DNA of 64,000 nt from Pedobacter alluvionis (GTDB lineage Bacteria; Bacteroidota; Bacteroidia; Sphingobacteriales; Sphingobacteriaceae), in NCBI RefSeq assembly GCF_003664035.1, contig NZ_RCCK01000013.1:558001-622000 (forward strand), written 5' to 3'. Below the pieces are notes generated by a model that saw only the letters and a list, made by a program, of their open reading frames with translations, did not search any database and was not told the origin of the DNA. A program made the translations under genes and the position numbers. Below, one piece after another: positions 50,909 through 60,418 of this stretch (the first letter of the stretch is position 1; every line of letters starts with the position of its first letter).

Positions 50909-52522
50909 ATGAAAAAAATACTTTTAATGGCCGTGATGGCCATTTTTTCTTTAAAGGTTTCTGCGCAGGAAGCTACCCCGAATGTAAATATTCCTTATGA
51001 TTATCAATTTTATCAAAAGCTGAATCCGGCGGTTTACGATCAGCAGAATAAGTTCCACTCGGCTATAAAAGGATTTTATAGTGATGCCAGCGAATTGCAG
51101 TTGCGTTATGATTCGTTAATGAACGCAGGCACAGACAGCTTAAACAAAAGAAGCTGGGTGCACCGCAAATTGTTTCAGGAACATCTTCTCGATTTTAAAA
51201 ACGAAGACTATCATATTTATGCTGATTTTCTTCCCGACTTGCAGATCGGTCGTGATTTTTCAGGTTCACGTTCAACATGGATGAATACCAGGGGTTTTCA
51301 GGTAGGTGGAGAAGTGGGCAAACAGTTTTCATTTTATTTAAACGGGTATGAAAATCAGGGTAAGTTTGTTGATTATGTGAATCGCTTTATTGTAAATAAC
51401 CAGGTTGTGCCGGGGCAAGGATATGGGAAATTAGGAACTGATAAACAAGACTGGTCGTACGTTACTGCTTTGCTATCCTACACACCGAGTAAATACCTTA
51501 ATTTTGGATTGGGCTACGACAAAAATTTTATAGGCGATGGTTACCGCTCGATGTTGCTCTCTGATGTTTCTTCTAATTATTCGTTTTTCAGGGTTCGAGC
51601 TACGCTAGGCAGTGTTCAATACCAAACCATTTTTGCTTATATGTTAGACCCGGGTGCTCCAAAGTTCTCTAGCGATAGAACAACAGGAGACAGGGGAAAG
51701 TGGATGGCCGCTCATTATGTAGACTGGAACGCAACTAAAAGATTTTCTGTTGGTTTTTTTCAGGCCGTAACCTGGGCCGATGCTCAAGAGGGTGCTAAAC
51801 GGGGATTTGATTTTAATTATATCCACCCCTTTATATTTTTGCGGCCAATAGAAAGTACAAATACTACTTCGCCTGATAAAATGCGGTTAGGGCTTAACCT
51901 GAAATATGAACTATTGAAAAAAACTGCATTGTACGGACAATTTATGCTGGAAGAATTTACGGCTAAAGAGTTTTTTGCAGGAAAAGGCTATTGGGCAAAT
52001 AAGTACGCTATTCAGCTTGGTGTTAGGGGTTCGGACCTTTTTAAAGTGACTAACCTAAATTATTTGGCCGAGTTTAATAGTGCAAGACCCTATACCTATT
52101 CTCACTTTGATCGTCTTTCTAACTATGCCAACTATAATCAATCATTAGCACATCCACTTGGAGGCAACTTTAGAGAGTTTTTAGGTTTACTAAATTATAG
52201 CTATAAAAGATTTGATGTTCAAGGCGAGGCATCTTATGCAAGGTATGGCTTAGATCCTGCTGGTATGAACTACGGGGGCGACATATTTAAAAGCTACGAT
52301 ACCCGTTCTGTTCAATATGGAAGCCATATTGGTCAGGGAATCGGTACTAATCTTTACTACTTGAAAGGGCAGGTAGCTTACCTCATTAATCCAAAATATA
52401 ACTTAAGATTAGAGGTTGCCGGTACCTATCGAAAAGAAAGTAATGAATTAGGTATAAATAAAGCCAGTTTATTAACCATTGGTATAAGAAGTTCTTTTAG
52501 GAATATATATCACGATTTTTAG
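50909..52522 (+). CDS. Wzi-family/RemB-like outer-membrane capsule assembly protein
   Basis: A 537-residue protein with signal peptide (MKKILLMAVMAIFSLKVSAQ). The mature part is beta-rich with family segments IYADFLPDLQIGRDFS, NTRGFQVGGEVGKQFSFYLNGYENQGKF, LNFGLGYDKNFIGDGYRSMLLSDVSSNYSF, FNYIHPFIFLRPIEST and GVRGSDLFKVTNLNYLAEFNSARPYTYSH. Wzi is an outer-membrane barrel that helps tether exported polysaccharide to the cell surface. In gliding Bacteroidota the related RemB is surface-exposed. Placement after the WbpM-like gene and before export block 2 supports the capsule role. Confidence 0.85.
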   Translation: MKKILLMAVMAIFSLKVSAQEATPNVNIPYDYQFYQKLNPAVYDQQNKFHSAIKGFYSDASELQLRYDSLMNAGTDSLNKRSWVHRKLFQEHLLDFKNEDYHIYADFLPDLQIGRDFSGSRSTWMNTRGFQVGGEVGKQFSFYLNGYENQGKFVDYVNRFIVNNQVVPGQGYGKLGTDKQDWSYVTALLSYTPSKYLNFGLGYDKNFIGDGYRSMLLSDVSSNYSFFRVRATLGSVQYQTIFAYMLDPGAPKFSSDRTTGDRGKWMAAHYVDWNATKRFSVGFFQAVTWADAQEGAKRGFDFNYIHPFIFLRPIESTNTTSPDKMRLGLNLKYELLKKTALYGQFMLEEFTAKEFFAGKGYWANKYAIQLGVRGSDLFKVTNLNYLAEFNSARPYTYSHFDRLSNYANYNQSLAHPLGGNFREFLGLLNYSYKRFDVQGEASYARYGLDPAGMNYGGDIFKSYDTRSVQYGSHIGQGIGTNLYYLKGQVAYLINPKYNLRLEVAGTYRKESNELGINKASLLTIGIRSSFRNIYHDF

Positions 52523-52550
52523 GCTTATTACTGTGTAATTAATAAGCCTA
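52520..52550 (+). terminator. Hairpin at the end of the Wzi-like gene (possible terminator)
   Basis: TAGGCTTATTA (52520-52530, starting at the stop codon) pairs perfectly with TAATAAGCCTA (52540-52550). An A-rich rather than T-rich sequence follows, so it is a weak terminator candidate or an mRNA 3' stabiliser. Confidence 0.5.
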
Positions 52551-52904
52551 AAAGAGATGCCGGTTTAGTTGGGGATTTCCCTTAAATAAGGAAAAAAAGT
52601 CTGCAATTTGGTCCTGTTCAAATAATGAAGGAACCCAGGTATAAATAAATTTTATAAATAATTAACTTAAGGCATCTACTGGATATAAATATTAATCTAC
52701 TTTTGAAAAGCTGTAGGCTATATTTTTTGGTTAGGTAAAATATAAAGGTCATTTTGCGAAAAAAAATGATAAACGTAATGTTTTTATATATTTCTCATCT
52801 GCATAAACCATTTGTTTTTGGAGTAATTGATTGACAATTTAACAATACTAAATCCTAAAGGTTTTTTTGCATATTTTTAATCAAATTCTTATCATTACTC
52901 TTTT
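52551..52904. other. 350-bp gap before export block 2
   Basis: AT-rich and without a supported gene. It must hold the promoter for the CpsB-type phosphatase gene, but no TAnnTTTG match near the start at 52905 was found. A run of A residues lies near 52758. Confidence 0.4.
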
Positions 52905-53639
52905 ATGTTTAACATTTTTAGTAAAAAAAATAAAGTTACGGATATCGCCTGGCTGGGTATAGATATGCATTCGCATATTTTACCTGGCATTGATGATGGT
53001 TCACCTGATATACAAACTTCTTTGCAATTTGTAAAATCACTAAATGCCTTGGGTTTTAATCACTTAATTGCTACTCCCCATATTTTTAAAGAGTTATATC
53101 CTAATACCGCCGAAAGTATATCACTTGCTAAAGAAAAGCTGCAGGATACATTGGATAAAGCCAATATTTTAATAAAACTGGAGGCTGGTGCAGAATATAT
53201 GATTGATCAGGATTTTACACTAAACGAGAAACTCTGCCCTTTAGATGGGAAACATTTGCTGGTAGAAATGTCGTATTTAACAGAAAGCCCTGGTATTAGT
53301 CAAACAATATTTGATATAGAGATAAAGGGATTTAAGCCAGTATTGGCTCATCCTGAGCGTTATACCTTTTATTTTAAAGACCTAACCCGTTTAAAGCGAT
53401 TCAAAGAAAAAGGTTGCTTAATGCAATTAAATCTGTTATCTGTATTAGGATATTATGGCAAAGATGTAAAACAACTGGCAGACAAATTATTAAAAGAAAA
53501 AATGTACGATTTTGCTGGCACCGACCTTCACCACGATAAACATTTGGCAACACTAACTGAAGCAGTTCAATCAGGTCGATTGTACGAGTTGATCGGTAAA
53601 TACGAATTTAAAAATCAGGAAGTGTTTGGATGTAATTAA
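52905..53639 (+). CDS. CpsB/YwqE-type PHP-domain tyrosine-protein phosphatase
   Basis: A 244-residue cytosolic PHP-domain metal enzyme. It shows IDMHSHILPGIDDGS (19-33), ATPHIFKELYPN, VLAHPERYTFYF and FAGTDLHHDKH, the four metal-binding blocks of CpsB and YwqE phosphatases. They remove phosphate from the Tyr tail of Wzc-type kinases and so switch chain length and export. The partner kinase lies two genes on at 54557. A 104-base gap separates it from the wza gene. Confidence 0.93.
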   Translation: MFNIFSKKNKVTDIAWLGIDMHSHILPGIDDGSPDIQTSLQFVKSLNALGFNHLIATPHIFKELYPNTAESISLAKEKLQDTLDKANILIKLEAGAEYMIDQDFTLNEKLCPLDGKHLLVEMSYLTESPGISQTIFDIEIKGFKPVLAHPERYTFYFKDLTRLKRFKEKGCLMQLNLLSVLGYYGKDVKQLADKLLKEKMYDFAGTDLHHDKHLATLTEAVQSGRLYELIGKYEFKNQEVFGCN

Positions 53640-53701
53640 TTTGACTTTGGATCAAACCTGAATTACAAAAGTCATTTTTTTAGATATTACGATTAAATGA
53701 T

Positions 53702-53709
53702 TAAGTTTG
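53702..53709 (+). promoter_or_regulatory. -7 promoter motif for wza-wzc of export block 2
   Basis: TAAGTTTG matches TAnnTTTG and lies 34 bases before the ATG at 53744. No TTTG -33 element is obvious at the expected spacing. Confidence 0.5.
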
Positions 53710-53743
53710 CAAGCTATTTAATCCTATTGGATGGTATTCCTAT

Positions 53744-54538
53744 ATGAAAAAACAAACTAATGTGAATAAAAGCTGGAGGCTGTTTCCTCTTCTTTTCGTA
53801 CTGGCATTTTTTACTTCTTGTGTCAGCAATAAAAAGATAGCCTATTTTCAAGATATTCAGACGGTTAACCAGGCTAGTCTGGATAGTTCAGCAAAGTATG
53901 TTGAGCCAACAATACAAAACGATGATATTTTAACTGTAAATATTTTTACTTTGGATCCGGAAAGTGGGGCTATTGTAAATCAGGCACCTGCAACCGGGGC
54001 ACTGAATAGTACATCAACTGCTGCAACAACTGGTTATCTGGTTGATAAAAACGGGGAAATCGAATTGGTGCTGCTTGGACGAATTAAAGTTGCCGGCTTA
54101 ACAACATTTGAGGCAAGAGAGCTAATTAGTGGAAAAGTTAGGGAAATTTACAATAAAGCGAGTGTGGAAGTTCGATTCGCTAATTTTAAGGTTTCGGTAT
54201 TTGGTGAGGTAAATTCGCCCTCAACATACACTTTCCCTAATGAAAAAACGACTATATTAGATGCTTTGAGCAGGGCTGGTGATCTTACAATTTTCGGCAA
54301 GAGAGATAATATTTTAATCGTAAGAGATAATGATGGTAAAAAGGAATTTGGAAGAGTAAATTTAAACTCTACAACAATATTTAGAAGCCCCTTTTATTAC
54401 CTGAAACAAAATGATGCCATTTATATTGAGCCAAATAAGGCCAGGGTATCGGCTAATAATGCTAGCCAGGTACAAACAATTGGTATAATTTCTTCTGTCC
54501 TATCTGTATTGGTGTTGGCAATTTCTCTTTTTAAATAA
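53744..54538 (+). CDS. Wza-type polysaccharide export lipoprotein
   Basis: A 264-residue protein with a lipoprotein signal: LLFVLAFFTSC, then VSNKKIAYFQDI. The Poly_export domain reads TIQNDDILTVNIFTLDPESGAI and TTGYLVDKNGEIELVLLGRIKVAGLTTFEARELI. One SLBB part follows (VSVFGEVNSPSTYTFPNEKTTILDALSRAGDL), then a C-terminal helix (TIGIISSVLSVLVLAISLF). This is the compact form of outer-membrane channel usually paired with a Wzc kinase, which follows 18 bases later. Confidence 0.92.
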   Translation: MKKQTNVNKSWRLFPLLFVLAFFTSCVSNKKIAYFQDIQTVNQASLDSSAKYVEPTIQNDDILTVNIFTLDPESGAIVNQAPATGALNSTSTAATTGYLVDKNGEIELVLLGRIKVAGLTTFEARELISGKVREIYNKASVEVRFANFKVSVFGEVNSPSTYTFPNEKTTILDALSRAGDLTIFGKRDNILIVRDNDGKKEFGRVNLNSTTIFRSPFYYLKQNDAIYIEPNKARVSANNASQVQTIGIISSVLSVLVLAISLFK

Positions 54539-54556
54539 ATTTTACTTATCTACTAT

Positions 54557-56902
54557 ATGCAAGAATCTCTTAACCTTCAAAATAAAAGCTTTGATGCAGA
54601 AGAAGAAGGAATTGATTTTAAAAAAAATCTAAACCGTTTCCTCGAAAAATGGCCGTGGTTTGTATTGAGTGTTTCTGTTTGCTTATTAATATCCTATATT
54701 TATTATAATTATACTCCTCCTATTTATCAGGTAAGTGCCCGTATTTTAGTTTCTGATGGTGAGAGTAAAGGAGGCAGCGGAGATGGATTAATGGACCTTG
54801 GTGGCTTATTGGGATCTAAGAACTCTGTTGATAACGAGATCGAAATTTTAAAAACACGTTATTTAATGACTAAGGTTGTTGAAGAGTTGAAATTGAACAT
54901 CGTTTACAGTCAAAGAGTCGGGCTTAAAAACATGGAGCTTTATCAGGCTCCTTTTCAATTGGAGATTATTAAGGGCTTAGATACCATTGGTTACAGTAGA
55001 GTTGAAGTTACCAAATTAAATTCTGATGTTGTAAAATTAAACATTGATGGTAAGGTTAGTAACGTACGCTTTAACCAGCCTTTTCAATTAAAAGGCATAG
55101 GTATGGTAAAAGTTGTTAGAAATCCAAATTTAATATTTAACGAAAAACCTTATATATGCACCATTATTTCAGTTGACAATAAGGCTGCACAGCTTTTGGG
55201 CCAGTTATCTATAGCATTGGTAAACAATAAGGTAAGTATTATTGAACTCGGACTTGCTTATCCTGACCCAAGGAAGGGAGAAGACATTTTAAATGCACTT
55301 ATTAAACAATACATCAAAGCAAATTTAGAAGATAAAAATGCTATCGCTGATAGTACAACCACATTTATTAAAGGCAGATTGAGTTTAATTGCTGCAGAAC
55401 TTGGTGATGTGGAAACTGATGTGGAAAATTTTAAACAGCGAAACAAGCTTGCTGATATGAGTGCCCAAAGTAAGCTACTGGTTGAAAATACAAATGCATT
55501 TGTTGATGACCTATCTAAAACGGAAACACAAATAAGTAACCTCACTCAATTGGAGTCTTATTTGAGCAATGAAAACAATAAAAGGATTCTCCCGAGTAGT
55601 ATAGATATGTCTGGTGATATTGTTTTTTCTACAACAATTTCTAAGTACAATTCTTTACTTGTGCAACGAGACAAACAGTTATTAAGTGTTACAGAAACCA
55701 GTCCGTTTATACAAAATCTTGATCAACAAATATCGAATCTGCGTAAAGATTTATTAGAGAGTGTAAAAAGCAGTAAAAGTAGTTATCTGATCACCAGAAA
55801 TAAGCTTAGGGATCAAATAGCTACAGTAGAGAGTAAAGTGAACGATGTTCCTAAAATCGAAAAAGATTACTTAAAACTAGCTCGAAACAAGCAAATTAAA
55901 GAAGAATTATATATTTTTTTAATGCAAAAGGCAGAGGAAACAGCTATTTCTAAAACAGCCAATATCTCTATTGCTAAAACTATAGATCCGCCCAAAACCA
56001 ATAGCATGCCGGTTAGTCCGAAAAGAAATAACATTTATTTAGGAGGGCTTTTTACCGGATTGATTATTCCAATGGGATTAATTTTATTAATTAACGTTTT
56101 AAATACATCCGTATCAACAAAAGAGGATATTAGAAATGTAACCCAGGTGCCAATAATCGGCGAAATAAGCCATAACATGGACGACGATAACTTAATTGTG
56201 GCAAATAAAAGCAGGTCTGCTATTTCCGAACAGTTCAGGGCTTTACGAACAAACTTATCCTTTTACCTTAGAAATACAGATCAAAAGGTTATTTTATTAA
56301 CTTCAAGTATGTCTGGCGAAGGTAAATCATTTACGGCAATAAATCTGGGTAATATTTTAGCTTTGGCAGGGAAAAAAGTACTGTTAATGGAATTGGATCT
56401 GCGTAAACCTGGCTTGTCGGCAAAGCTTGGCGTTTCAAACGATATTGGGTTTAGTAACTATACCATAAACGAAAATTTAGCTGTAAAAGATATTGTAAGG
56501 CCGTTAAATATCAATAAGAATATTTTTATTATATCATCCGGGCCTCTGCCTCCTAATCCCGCAGAAACGCTGATGAGTGAGCGGATGCCTGATTTAGTTA
56601 ATGCCCTGAAGCAAGAATTTGACTATATCATTATGGATGCTCCTCCTATAGGAGTTATTGCTGATGCACAGTTGCTGGCGAATTATGCTGATGTTACCCT
56701 TTACCTGGTTCGTCAGAAAGTAACCCAAAAAGCACAGCTGAGCATTGTTGAAGATTTGCATCAAAGTAAAAAAATGAAAAACATTGGGTTAGTGATTAAT
56801 GATATTAGCAATAAGTATTACGGGTATGGATATGGATATGGAACCTATGGAGAAGAAACGAAACCAGGCTTATTTAAAAAAGTAAGTAAAATGTTCAGTT
56901 AA
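54557..56902 (+). CDS. Wzc-type tyrosine autokinase and chain-length regulator
   Basis: A 781-residue inner-membrane protein. Membrane helices at about 33-52 and 493-517 flank the periplasmic Wzz and coiled-coil region. The BY-kinase domain holds Walker A (SSMSGEGKSFTAINLG, about 583-598), Walker A' (LLMELDLRKPG) and Walker B (YIIMDAPPIG). The Tyr-rich tail NKYYGYGYGYGTYGEE carries seven Tyr in 16 residues, the expected autophosphorylation cluster. With Wza and the CpsB-type phosphatase it forms a complete export and switching unit. Confidence 0.95.
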   Translation: MQESLNLQNKSFDAEEEGIDFKKNLNRFLEKWPWFVLSVSVCLLISYIYYNYTPPIYQVSARILVSDGESKGGSGDGLMDLGGLLGSKNSVDNEIEILKTRYLMTKVVEELKLNIVYSQRVGLKNMELYQAPFQLEIIKGLDTIGYSRVEVTKLNSDVVKLNIDGKVSNVRFNQPFQLKGIGMVKVVRNPNLIFNEKPYICTIISVDNKAAQLLGQLSIALVNNKVSIIELGLAYPDPRKGEDILNALIKQYIKANLEDKNAIADSTTTFIKGRLSLIAAELGDVETDVENFKQRNKLADMSAQSKLLVENTNAFVDDLSKTETQISNLTQLESYLSNENNKRILPSSIDMSGDIVFSTTISKYNSLLVQRDKQLLSVTETSPFIQNLDQQISNLRKDLLESVKSSKSSYLITRNKLRDQIATVESKVNDVPKIEKDYLKLARNKQIKEELYIFLMQKAEETAISKTANISIAKTIDPPKTNSMPVSPKRNNIYLGGLFTGLIIPMGLILLINVLNTSVSTKEDIRNVTQVPIIGEISHNMDDDNLIVANKSRSAISEQFRALRTNLSFYLRNTDQKVILLTSSMSGEGKSFTAINLGNILALAGKKVLLMELDLRKPGLSAKLGVSNDIGFSNYTINENLAVKDIVRPLNINKNIFIISSGPLPPNPAETLMSERMPDLVNALKQEFDYIIMDAPPIGVIADAQLLANYADVTLYLVRQKVTQKAQLSIVEDLHQSKKMKNIGLVINDISNKYYGYGYGYGTYGEETKPGLFKKVSKMFS

Positions 56903-56928
56903 TATTTAATAAACTACATGAAATAATA

Positions 56929-57960
56929 ATGAAAAGAATAAAGGGCCTGGATTCGATTAGATTTATTTGCGCAATTTATGTGCTTTTGGGGCATTTCGGA
57001 ATCCCATTTATTCCAAATTTAATGAAAAACCCAAATATTGATGGTTTGTTGCTAAAATTGATTAAAGTTTTGTCCCTAACCTTCAATGGCCCCGCTGCTG
57101 TAATTGTATTCTTTATTATTAGCGGGTTTTGTATAAATTATCCTTATCAGCAAGAAAAGAAAATCGATTTGTTACCTTATTACTCCCGAAGATTATTAAG
57201 GATAAGCATACCGGCAATAGTTGCCGCAATGATTTGTTATAAGTTTAATACATTAGGCAAATTTCCGGACTATGGCGTTTTTTGGAGTATAATATGTGAG
57301 GTAATTTATTATTTAATTTTCCCTATTTTATTTTATATCAGAAAAAGAATAAAATGGCAGTATATCGTTATAGCTGCCTATATTATTTGTTTTACTACTT
57401 TGCTTTTAAATCCAGGTTTATTAATCGCTAAATCCAATGATTATCCTGCATTGGGGATTTTTACATGGGTAATAGGTTTGCCTTGTTGGTTACTGGGTTG
57501 TTGGCTTTCGGAGAATTATCATCGTTTTACAACTCCTACTGTCACTAAAATTTGGGTACTTCGGTTTTGCATAATAATAGGTGCTTTACTTTTAAAGCTA
57601 ATTAAGTTTCACGCGCCAACTGTATTTGCGAGTAATTGTTACACGTTAAATATTTTTGCCATTCCTGCTGTGATGTGGTTAGCTTATGAGATTATGTATT
57701 TTGAGCATGCAAATCCTTATTCATGGTTAGAGAAGGCGGGGAAATGGAGTTACTCTCTATACATCATTCACCCTGCAATTATAGGTTTTTTTATGTATTA
57801 TGAAATCGGTGATTTAACTAATATGCAACTACCAATTTTAATCTGCTCACTGGTTTTTGCATACGTTTTTTACCTGGCTATCGAAAAACCCTCACATAAA
57901 TTTTCTTCTTTTATAAGCAAAAAATTACGCGCCAGGAGTAAATTGGTGCTACAGAATTAA
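56929..57960 (+). CDS. Acyltransferase family 3 (OafA-like) 2
   Basis: A 343-residue membrane protein with about ten helices. GLDSIRFICAIYVLLGHFGIPFI has the acyltransferase-3 signature and conserved His. Further segments are AAVIVFFIISGFCINYPY, PYYSRRLLRISIPAIVAA, YGVFWSIICEVIYYLIFPIL and WSYSLYIIHPAIIGFF. It probably acylates a sugar of the polysaccharide. It lies 26 bases after the kinase gene. Confidence 0.9.
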   Translation: MKRIKGLDSIRFICAIYVLLGHFGIPFIPNLMKNPNIDGLLLKLIKVLSLTFNGPAAVIVFFIISGFCINYPYQQEKKIDLLPYYSRRLLRISIPAIVAAMICYKFNTLGKFPDYGVFWSIICEVIYYLIFPILFYIRKRIKWQYIVIAAYIICFTTLLLNPGLLIAKSNDYPALGIFTWVIGLPCWLLGCWLSENYHRFTTPTVTKIWVLRFCIIIGALLLKLIKFHAPTVFASNCYTLNIFAIPAVMWLAYEIMYFEHANPYSWLEKAGKWSYSLYIIHPAIIGFFMYYEIGDLTNMQLPILICSLVFAYVFYLAIEKPSHKFSSFISKKLRARSKLVLQN

Positions 57961-57993
57961 TATTAATTTTTTTTAAAAAAAAACATTAACAAA

Positions 57994-59109
57994 ATGGCTA
58001 AAGTAGCATTAGTTACAGGTATTACAGGACAGGATGGTGCCTACCTTGCAGAACTTTTATTAGAAAAAGGATATACCGTTCACGGGATTAAACGCCGTAG
58101 TTCTTTATTTAACACAGATAGAATTGATCATTTATATCAGGATCCTCATGAAAAAGATGTTAGGTTTAAGCTTCATTACGGTGATTTAAGTGACAGTACA
58201 AACCTGATTCGCATTATTCAGGAAGTTCAGCCAGATGAAATTTATAATCTTGGGGCCATGAGCCATGTTAAGGTTAGTTTTGACACCCCTGAATACACGG
58301 CCAACGCAGATGGTATTGGTACTTTAAGGTTATTAGAAGCAATCCGTATACTGGGTTTAACTAAAAAAACAAAAATTTATCAGGCCAGTACTTCCGAATT
58401 ATATGGTTTGGTGCAAGCGGTACCTCAATCAGAAACCACTCCATTTTACCCCCGCTCACCTTATGCTGTAGCAAAAATGTACGCCTATTGGATTACAGTA
58501 AATTACCGGGAAGCTTATGGGATGTTTGCTTGTAATGGCATATTATTTAACCATGAAAGCCCATTACGTGGCGAAACCTTTGTAACACGTAAAATTACCC
58601 GTGCAGTAGCTAAGATAGCCCAGGGTATGCAGAGTAAACTATATTTAGGTAATTTAGATGCTGAACGCGATTGGGGGCATGCAAAGGATTATGTTGAGGC
58701 CATGTGGAGGATACTACAACAAGATACTGCCGAAGATTTTGTGATTGCAACCGGAGTAACTACACGCGTAAGAGAATTTGTACGTTTGGCTTTTGCTGAA
58801 GTAGGAATTGTTGTAGAATTTAAAGGAGATGGAGCAGAAGAAAAGGGATATGTAGTTTCTTGTTCAAATCCGGACTATCAAATTGTTGAAGGTACGGAAG
58901 TAGTAGCGGTTGATCCTGCTTATTTCCGCCCTACCGAAGTAGATTTGTTAATTGGCGATCCAACCAAATCTAAAACCAAGCTGGGGTGGGAACCAAAATA
59001 TGATCTTGCAGCACTGGTAAAAGAAATGGTAGCAGCTGATGTTGAGCTTTTCAAAAAAGAATCAATATTGAAAGGCCATGGCTACCATGTTAAAAATCAA
59101 TACGAATAA
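57994..59109 (+). CDS. gmd: GDP-mannose 4,6-dehydratase, copy 2
   Basis: A 371-residue Gmd with the canonical form: GITGQDGAYLAELLLEKGY, HGIKRRSSLFNTDRIDHLYQDPH, STSELYGLVQAVPQSETTPFYPRSPY (given here only for comparison in short pieces) and YAVAKMYAYWITVNYREAYG, NHESPLRGETFVTRKITRA, RDWGHAKDYVEAMW. It is very close to copy 1 except for the shorter loop after STSELYG and scattered changes, so both are likely active. No fcl follows; it may serve a different product such as a 6-deoxytalose or perosamine-type sugar, or simply be redundant. Confidence 0.96.
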   Translation: MAKVALVTGITGQDGAYLAELLLEKGYTVHGIKRRSSLFNTDRIDHLYQDPHEKDVRFKLHYGDLSDSTNLIRIIQEVQPDEIYNLGAMSHVKVSFDTPEYTANADGIGTLRLLEAIRILGLTKKTKIYQASTSELYGLVQAVPQSETTPFYPRSPYAVAKMYAYWITVNYREAYGMFACNGILFNHESPLRGETFVTRKITRAVAKIAQGMQSKLYLGNLDAERDWGHAKDYVEAMWRILQQDTAEDFVIATGVTTRVREFVRLAFAEVGIVVEFKGDGAEEKGYVVSCSNPDYQIVEGTEVVAVDPAYFRPTEVDLLIGDPTKSKTKLGWEPKYDLAALVKEMVAADVELFKKESILKGHGYHVKNQYE

Positions 59110-59130
59110 ATAAGTATTTAATTCAATTCA

Positions 59131-60402
59131 ATGTCGGGTGCTAAAGATAGTAATCTTTTAAAGTGGATAAAATTAATTTCTATAACTGGTGGAGCGCAGG
59201 CAATAGTACAACTTACTAGTTTGCTTTGTGGTTTGTTGATCATCAGGCTATTACCTACTAAGGAATATGCGCTTTATACATTAGCCAATACGATGCTTGG
59301 AACAATGTCATTATTATCAGATGGAGGTATTTCTACAGGTGTATTGGCACTTGGAGGAAAGGTATGGGAGGATAAAAAAAAGCTTGGAATTGTTTTGTCA
59401 ACAGGTTTGCAGCTGAGAAAAAAGTTTGCGTTTTTCAGCTTAAGTATTGCAGTTCCTATTTTGGTCTATTTGCTGTTACATCATGGGGCAAGTATTTTAA
59501 CTACAGTATTAATCGTTATGGCTTTAATACCGTCTTTTTATTCAACCTTATCTGATTCATTACTGGAGATCATTCCAAAATTGCACCAGGATATCAGACC
59601 CCTTCAAGAAAATCAAATTAAAGTAAGCGTACTTCGTTTAACAATCAGCGCGCTAACTGTATTTTTATTCCCTTTTACATTTATAGCCATCTGGGCTGCA
59701 GGTATACCAAGAATTTTGGGCAATATAAAATTGAGGAAGATTGCAGGTAAATTCACCGAAACCAGCAATGAAATTGATCCAGGGGTTCAAAAAGAGATTT
59801 TTAAGATTGTTAAAAGAATATTGCCTGGTGCAATTTACTACTGCCTTGCCAGCCAGTTAACGGTGTGGTTGATTTCTATTTTCGGAAATACAGCTAATAT
59901 TGCAGAAGTTGGCGCTTTAGGGAGATTATCGATGCTTCTTGGAGTGATATCAACTATGTTTTCGATCCTGATTGTACCCAGGTTTGCAAGAACCAAAGAG
60001 TCTGGTAAGGCTTTGCTTAAACGATATTTGTTTATTTTGGCAGCTATGCTTGTCATTTTATCCGGAATAACTTTTATTGTCATGTTATTTGCTTCCCAGT
60101 TATTATGGGTGTTAGGAGACCAGTATGCAAATTTGGAAAAAGAACTGGTATATGTTATGATTGGTTATAGTGCGAATGTTTTAATGGGGCTGGCAATAGC
60201 ACTTTATACCAGCAAAGGATGGGTTATTAACCCTGTTTACGCAATCACATTAAGTGTTTTACTAATTATTTCCGGGATATTTATTTTTGATTTAACGAAA
60301 ATTTCAGGGGTACTTAAATTAAACATTTTTATAGCTGTTTCGGAATTAATGATACATTTTGTTTTTGGTTTCTTTAAAACATGGTCTGTTGAAAAAGAAT
60401 AA
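59131..60402 (+). CDS. Polysaccharide flippase 2 (MOP superfamily)
   Basis: A 423-residue membrane protein with about twelve helices. It begins WIKLISITGGAQAIVQLTSLLCGLLIIRLLPTKEYALYTLANT, a start typical of the Polysacc_synt family. ILPGAIYYCLASQLTVWLISIFGNTANIAEVGALGRLSMLLGV lies in the middle. It differs clearly from flippase 1, so the two probably serve different lipid-linked units. It follows gmd copy 2 by 21 bases. Confidence 0.88.
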   Translation: MSGAKDSNLLKWIKLISITGGAQAIVQLTSLLCGLLIIRLLPTKEYALYTLANTMLGTMSLLSDGGISTGVLALGGKVWEDKKKLGIVLSTGLQLRKKFAFFSLSIAVPILVYLLLHHGASILTTVLIVMALIPSFYSTLSDSLLEIIPKLHQDIRPLQENQIKVSVLRLTISALTVFLFPFTFIAIWAAGIPRILGNIKLRKIAGKFTETSNEIDPGVQKEIFKIVKRILPGAIYYCLASQLTVWLISIFGNTANIAEVGALGRLSMLLGVISTMFSILIVPRFARTKESGKALLKRYLFILAAMLVILSGITFIVMLFASQLLWVLGDQYANLEKELVYVMIGYSANVLMGLAIALYTSKGWVINPVYAITLSVLLIISGIFIFDLTKISGVLKLNIFIAVSELMIHFVFGFFKTWSVEKE

Positions 60403-60418
60403 AAAAAATAAAATTTAA

